Below, piece after piece: positions 61,767 through 64,000 of a stretch of 64,000 nucleotides of DNA; the first letter of the stretch is position 1, and each line of letters begins with the position of its first letter. This DNA is from Microlunatus elymi (GTDB lineage Bacteria > Actinomycetota > Actinomycetes > Propionibacteriales > Propionibacteriaceae): positions 496,001 to 560,000 of the forward strand of contig NZ_CP041692.1 in NCBI RefSeq assembly GCF_007362775.1, in the 5' to 3' direction. The notes under the pieces were generated by a model. That model made no database searches, was not told the DNA's origin, and saw nothing but the letters and a program-made list of their open reading frames with translations. The position numbers and the translations under genes were made by a program.

Positions 61767-62306
61767 CTACTTCCAGAGGGTGGCGATGATGAAGGCGGCA
61801 GCCATCCCGGCCATGCCGATCAGGATGTTCCAGTTGCCGAGCGCGCTCATGAACGGGACCGCCGTGCCGGCCACGTAGTAGACGATCAGCCAGGCGACGC
61901 CGAACAAGCCGACGGCGATGAAGGTCGGTGGCACCCAGCGGCGGCTGCCCGGTGCGTACGGGGTGCCGGTGCGCGGACGCAGCACCAGGAACAGGACGAC
62001 TGCCAGCACCACCAGGGCCGCGGCGATGGCGATGTTCAGCTTGCCCAGCGGCTTCATGAAGCCGATCAGCGAGTCGTCGACGAAATACAGCACACCCCAG
62101 GCGACGCCGACCACCGCGATCGCGATCGTCACCGGCAACAGCCAGGGGCGCTTCACCGGCTCCGGCTCCACGATCCGGCGGGAGGCGCGGCTGGTCGGGG
62201 TGCCGGACTTGGTCGCGGAGGACGCCTTGCCGGTCGCGTCGGACTTCGACGACTCCGGCCGCTTCCGCTTGTCAGCGGCGGCCTTGCGAACTTTCGACTC
62301 AGGCAA
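61767..62306 (-). CDS. crgA: CrgA-like cell-division protein with duplicated domain
   Basis: 179 residues from a TTG start at 62304-62306 with GAGGAGAG upstream. The start MPESKVRKAAADKRKR is the CrgA start. Normal CrgA has about 90 residues and two membrane segments, ending LGxWN...TxWR. Here that unit occurs twice: WLLPVTIAIAVVGVAWGVLYFVDDSLIGFMKPLGKLNIAIAAALVVLAVVLFLVL and then WVPPTFIAVGLFGVAWLIVYYVAGTAVPFMSALGNWNILIGMAGMAAAFIIATLWK. CrgA coordinates septal peptidoglycan synthesis by contacting FtsZ, FtsQ and penicillin-binding proteins in actinobacteria. The second unit keeps the family residues better than the first. Confidence 0.9.
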   Translation of the reverse strand: MPESKVRKAAADKRKRPESSKSDATGKASSATKSGTPTSRASRRIVEPEPVKRPWLLPVTIAIAVVGVAWGVLYFVDDSLIGFMKPLGKLNIAIAAALVVLAVVLFLVLRPRTGTPYAPGSRRWVPPTFIAVGLFGVAWLIVYYVAGTAVPFMSALGNWNILIGMAGMAAAFIIATLWK

Positions 62307-62468
62307 CGTCTCTCCTCGACGATCTCACCCCGGGCAATCTGAACCCGGACGATCCCACCCCGGACGAGCTGACTTGACCAGGGGGTTGTGGGTAGCGTAG
62401 TCAATCCCTACCCGCGAGGCACATTCTCTGCGGCCGGGGGAGCAGATGACGGCAACGAGGTGGAGCGG

Positions 62469-63269
62469 GTGGCTGAACGTCCGATCGGCGAGCGGGTCCG
62501 GCGCGCGCTGGTCCGTGCGCGGGTTCGGCAGCGGCTGCGCAATCGGCGCCGACTGGCCGGCCGGGTGCTGACCGGGGTGGTGTGTCTGGCGGCCGGTCTG
62601 ATGATCACCATCAGCGCCGTCAACGCCCGCGGCATCGACCTGCGCCCGGCCCGCAACACCGACCTGATCAGCCTGGTTCGTTCTGAATCCCGGCGCAACG
62701 CCGATCTCGCCGACCAGGCGGCGACGCTGCGCAGTGAGGTCGACCAGCTCGCGGCCAACGGCAGCCGGACCGAGCAGGATTCCGAGCTGAACGCCCGCTC
62801 GCTGGCGGCCGGGCTGCGGCCGGTCACCGGGCCGTCGCTGACGGTGACGCTCGATGATGCGCCGGCCGATGTGGTCGCGAACGGCATCGATCAGGACCTG
62901 TTGGTGGTCCATCAGCAGGACATCCAGTCGATCGTCAACCTGCTCTGGGCCGGCGGCGCGGAGGCGATGACGATCCAGGGGCAGCGGGTGATCTCCACCA
63001 CCGGCATCAAGTGCGTCGGCAACACGGTCGTCCTGCACGGCGTCCCGTACGCACCGCCGTACCGGATCAGCGCGATCGGCAACCAGGCCCAGCTGCGGCG
63101 GACCCTGGACAACTCCGAGTTCGTCCGGATCTACCAGCAGTACGTGGACCGGTTCCGGCTGGGCTACCAGGTCGACACCAAGGCGCATGATCGCTTCCCC
63201 GCCTACCGCGGTTCACTGGACCTGAAATACGCCCAGGTGCCGTCCACCTCACCCTCCCCACACCGCTGA
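62469..63269 (+). CDS. DUF881-family membrane protein
   Basis: 266 residues from GTG 62469; GTG 62460 is the alternative. One membrane segment near the start (LAGRVLTGVVCLAAGLMITISAVNARG) is followed by DLISLVRSESRRNADLADQAATLRSEVDQLA, a coiled coil, and the DUF881 body: AGLRPVTGPSLTVTLDDAP, then VVHQQDIQSIVNLLWAGGAEAMTIQGQRVISTTGIKCVGNTVVLHGVPYAPPYRISAIG. The family is found between crgA and pabA/trpG near the origin in many actinobacteria and is associated with division and cell-wall genes. Function unknown. Confidence 0.92.
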   Translation: MAERPIGERVRRALVRARVRQRLRNRRRLAGRVLTGVVCLAAGLMITISAVNARGIDLRPARNTDLISLVRSESRRNADLADQAATLRSEVDQLAANGSRTEQDSELNARSLAAGLRPVTGPSLTVTLDDAPADVVANGIDQDLLVVHQQDIQSIVNLLWAGGAEAMTIQGQRVISTTGIKCVGNTVVLHGVPYAPPYRISAIGNQAQLRRTLDNSEFVRIYQQYVDRFRLGYQVDTKAHDRFPAYRGSLDLKYAQVPSTSPSPHR

Positions 63270-63273
63270 CCGC

Positions 63274-63326
63274 CGACTTGTCAGGACGTAGTTGGGTTAT
63301 CGGCCAACCAGCTTCTGACAAGTCGG
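63274..63326 (+). other. Inverted repeat just upstream of pabA
   Basis: CCGACTTGTCAG (63274-63285) and CTGACAAGTCGG (63315-63326) are exact complements; GGTT and AACC inside can pair too. It ends 15 bases before the pabA start and four bases after the DUF881 stop it begins, so it may be that gene's terminator, an attenuator, or both. Confidence 0.65.
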
Positions 63327-63341
63327 TGGAAGAATGACCGC

Positions 63342-64000
63342 GTGCCAGACATCAATCAGCCGAGCTTCGCAACCGGACCGGGCCTGCGAATCCTCGTCGT
63401 GGACAACTACGACTCCTTCGTCTTCAACCTGGCGCACTACCTGGCCCAGGTCGGCGCGGTGGTCGACGTCTGGCGCAACGACGACGAACGCTTCCGGCAA
63501 CCCGGCTACGCCGACGACTACGCCGGGATCCTGCTCTCGCCCGGGCCCGGTACGCCCGAGCACGCCGGCGTCTGCATCGACCTGATCAAGGAACAGGCCG
63601 GGCAGCGGCCGATCTTCGGAGTCTGCCTGGGGCTGCAGGCGATCGGCGTCGCGTACGGAGGTTTCGTCGGCCGGTCGCCGGAGCTGTTGCACGGCAAGAC
63701 CTCGCTGGTGCAGCACGCAGGTGTCGGTGTCTTCGCCGGACTGCCGAGCCCGTTCACCGCGACCCGGTATCACTCGCTGGCGATTCAGCCCGACAGTGTG
63801 CCGGCCGCGCTCGAGGTGACTGCGCAGACCGACAGCGGCGTGATCATGGGCGTACGGCACCGGGAGCTGCCGGTCGAGGCGGTCCAGTTCCACCCCGAAT
63901 CGGTGCTCACCGAACACGGCTATCAGCTGCTGGCCAACTGGCTGCGGATCTGCGGCGACGAGGACGCCCCGGAACGCGCCGCCGGCCTCGCCCCGCTGAT
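63342..64000 (+). CDS. pabA: Glutamine amidotransferase, PabA/TrpG type (3' end outside window)
   Basis: GTG 63342 with GGTGGAAG upstream; the frame is open to the window edge. The class I amidotransferase motifs are RILVVDNYDSFVFNLAHYLAQVGA, ILLSPGPGTPEHAG, the nucleophilic Cys in PIFGVCLGLQAIGVAYGG, and His-Glu in VEAVQFHPESVLTEHGYQLLANWL. The triad is complete. It supplies ammonia to chorismate in folate (PabA) or tryptophan (TrpG) synthesis; the two roles may be shared. Its position after DUF881 and crgA is the conserved actinobacterial arrangement next to the pknB cluster. The last residues seen (APERAAGLAPL) are outside the core domain. Confidence 0.95.
   Translation, partial: MPDINQPSFATGPGLRILVVDNYDSFVFNLAHYLAQVGAVVDVWRNDDERFRQPGYADDYAGILLSPGPGTPEHAGVCIDLIKEQAGQRPIFGVCLGLQAIGVAYGGFVGRSPELLHGKTSLVQHAGVGVFAGLPSPFTATRYHSLAIQPDSVPAALEVTAQTDSGVIMGVRHRELPVEAVQFHPESVLTEHGYQLLANWLRICGDEDAPERAAGLAPL

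Overview
The window is high-GC DNA from an actinobacterium. Evidence: strong G/C preference at third codon positions, frequent GTG starts, RskA-type anti-sigma factor, LAL-type LuxR regulator, and the crgA - DUF881 gene - pabA/trpG order at the right end, which in many actinobacteria sits close to pknB/pknA and the replication origin. Propionibacteriales (a Microlunatus-like organism) is my best guess, but that is inference. No rRNA, tRNA or CRISPR array was seen.

Left part (1-12.2 kb) is a defence island: the 3' end of a DUF262/HNH (GmrSD-like) gene with a RAMA-like tail; a coiled-coil protein with a nuclease-like core, transcribed divergently from an HTH protein that resembles the back half of an N6-adenine methylase; then a complete type I restriction-modification operon (hsdM, hsdS, an AlbA/Schlafen-type ATPase gene, hsdR) with overlapping genes. 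A perfect palindrome lies in the divergent promoter.

12.2-20.3 kb is an insertion-sequence graveyard: an IS256-family element with a frameshifted transposase, an intact IS256-family element inside a secreted-protein gene (8-bp target duplication; frame restored on excision in silico), a decayed DUF4143 ATPase gene, and an IS21-family element whose istA is itself interrupted by an IS3-family element (3-bp duplication). The right flank of IS21 is a stub of another gene.

20.7-25.6 kb carries a DUF234-type ATPase with an operator-like palindrome, a Nudix hydrolase, a VapBC toxin-antitoxin pair with its operator, and a large uncharacterised protein. 25.6-28.8 kb is a sigK-rskA-CHRD protein-class F sortase cluster with two matching SigK-like promoters. 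A GH130 glycosidase and the intact DUF4143 ATPase follow.

31.4-64 kb is mostly core or metabolic: acs-satP for acetate; a TPR protein; a DeoR regulator divergent from a ugp-like operon (two permeases, binding protein, GDPD, HAD phosphatase, GH32 enzyme); a zinc dehydrogenase; a LAL regulator; a multicopper oxidase; a pabC-like lyase; a GbsR/MarR regulator divergent from a two-gene ABC exporter; a MATE exporter; a phosphotransferase; a methyltransferase; an SDR and thiolase; wrbA with a TetR regulator; and crgA with duplicated domains, a DUF881 gene and pabA at the edge.

Unusual non-coding structure is abundant: a two-family repeat island (54.09-54.55 kb), a pair of long-palindrome dispersed repeats (47.5 and 60.9 kb), a palindrome that covaries between the two DUF4143 ATPase copies, and a strikingly over-represented GATC-containing octamer (TTGATCTT/AAGATCAA) throughout.
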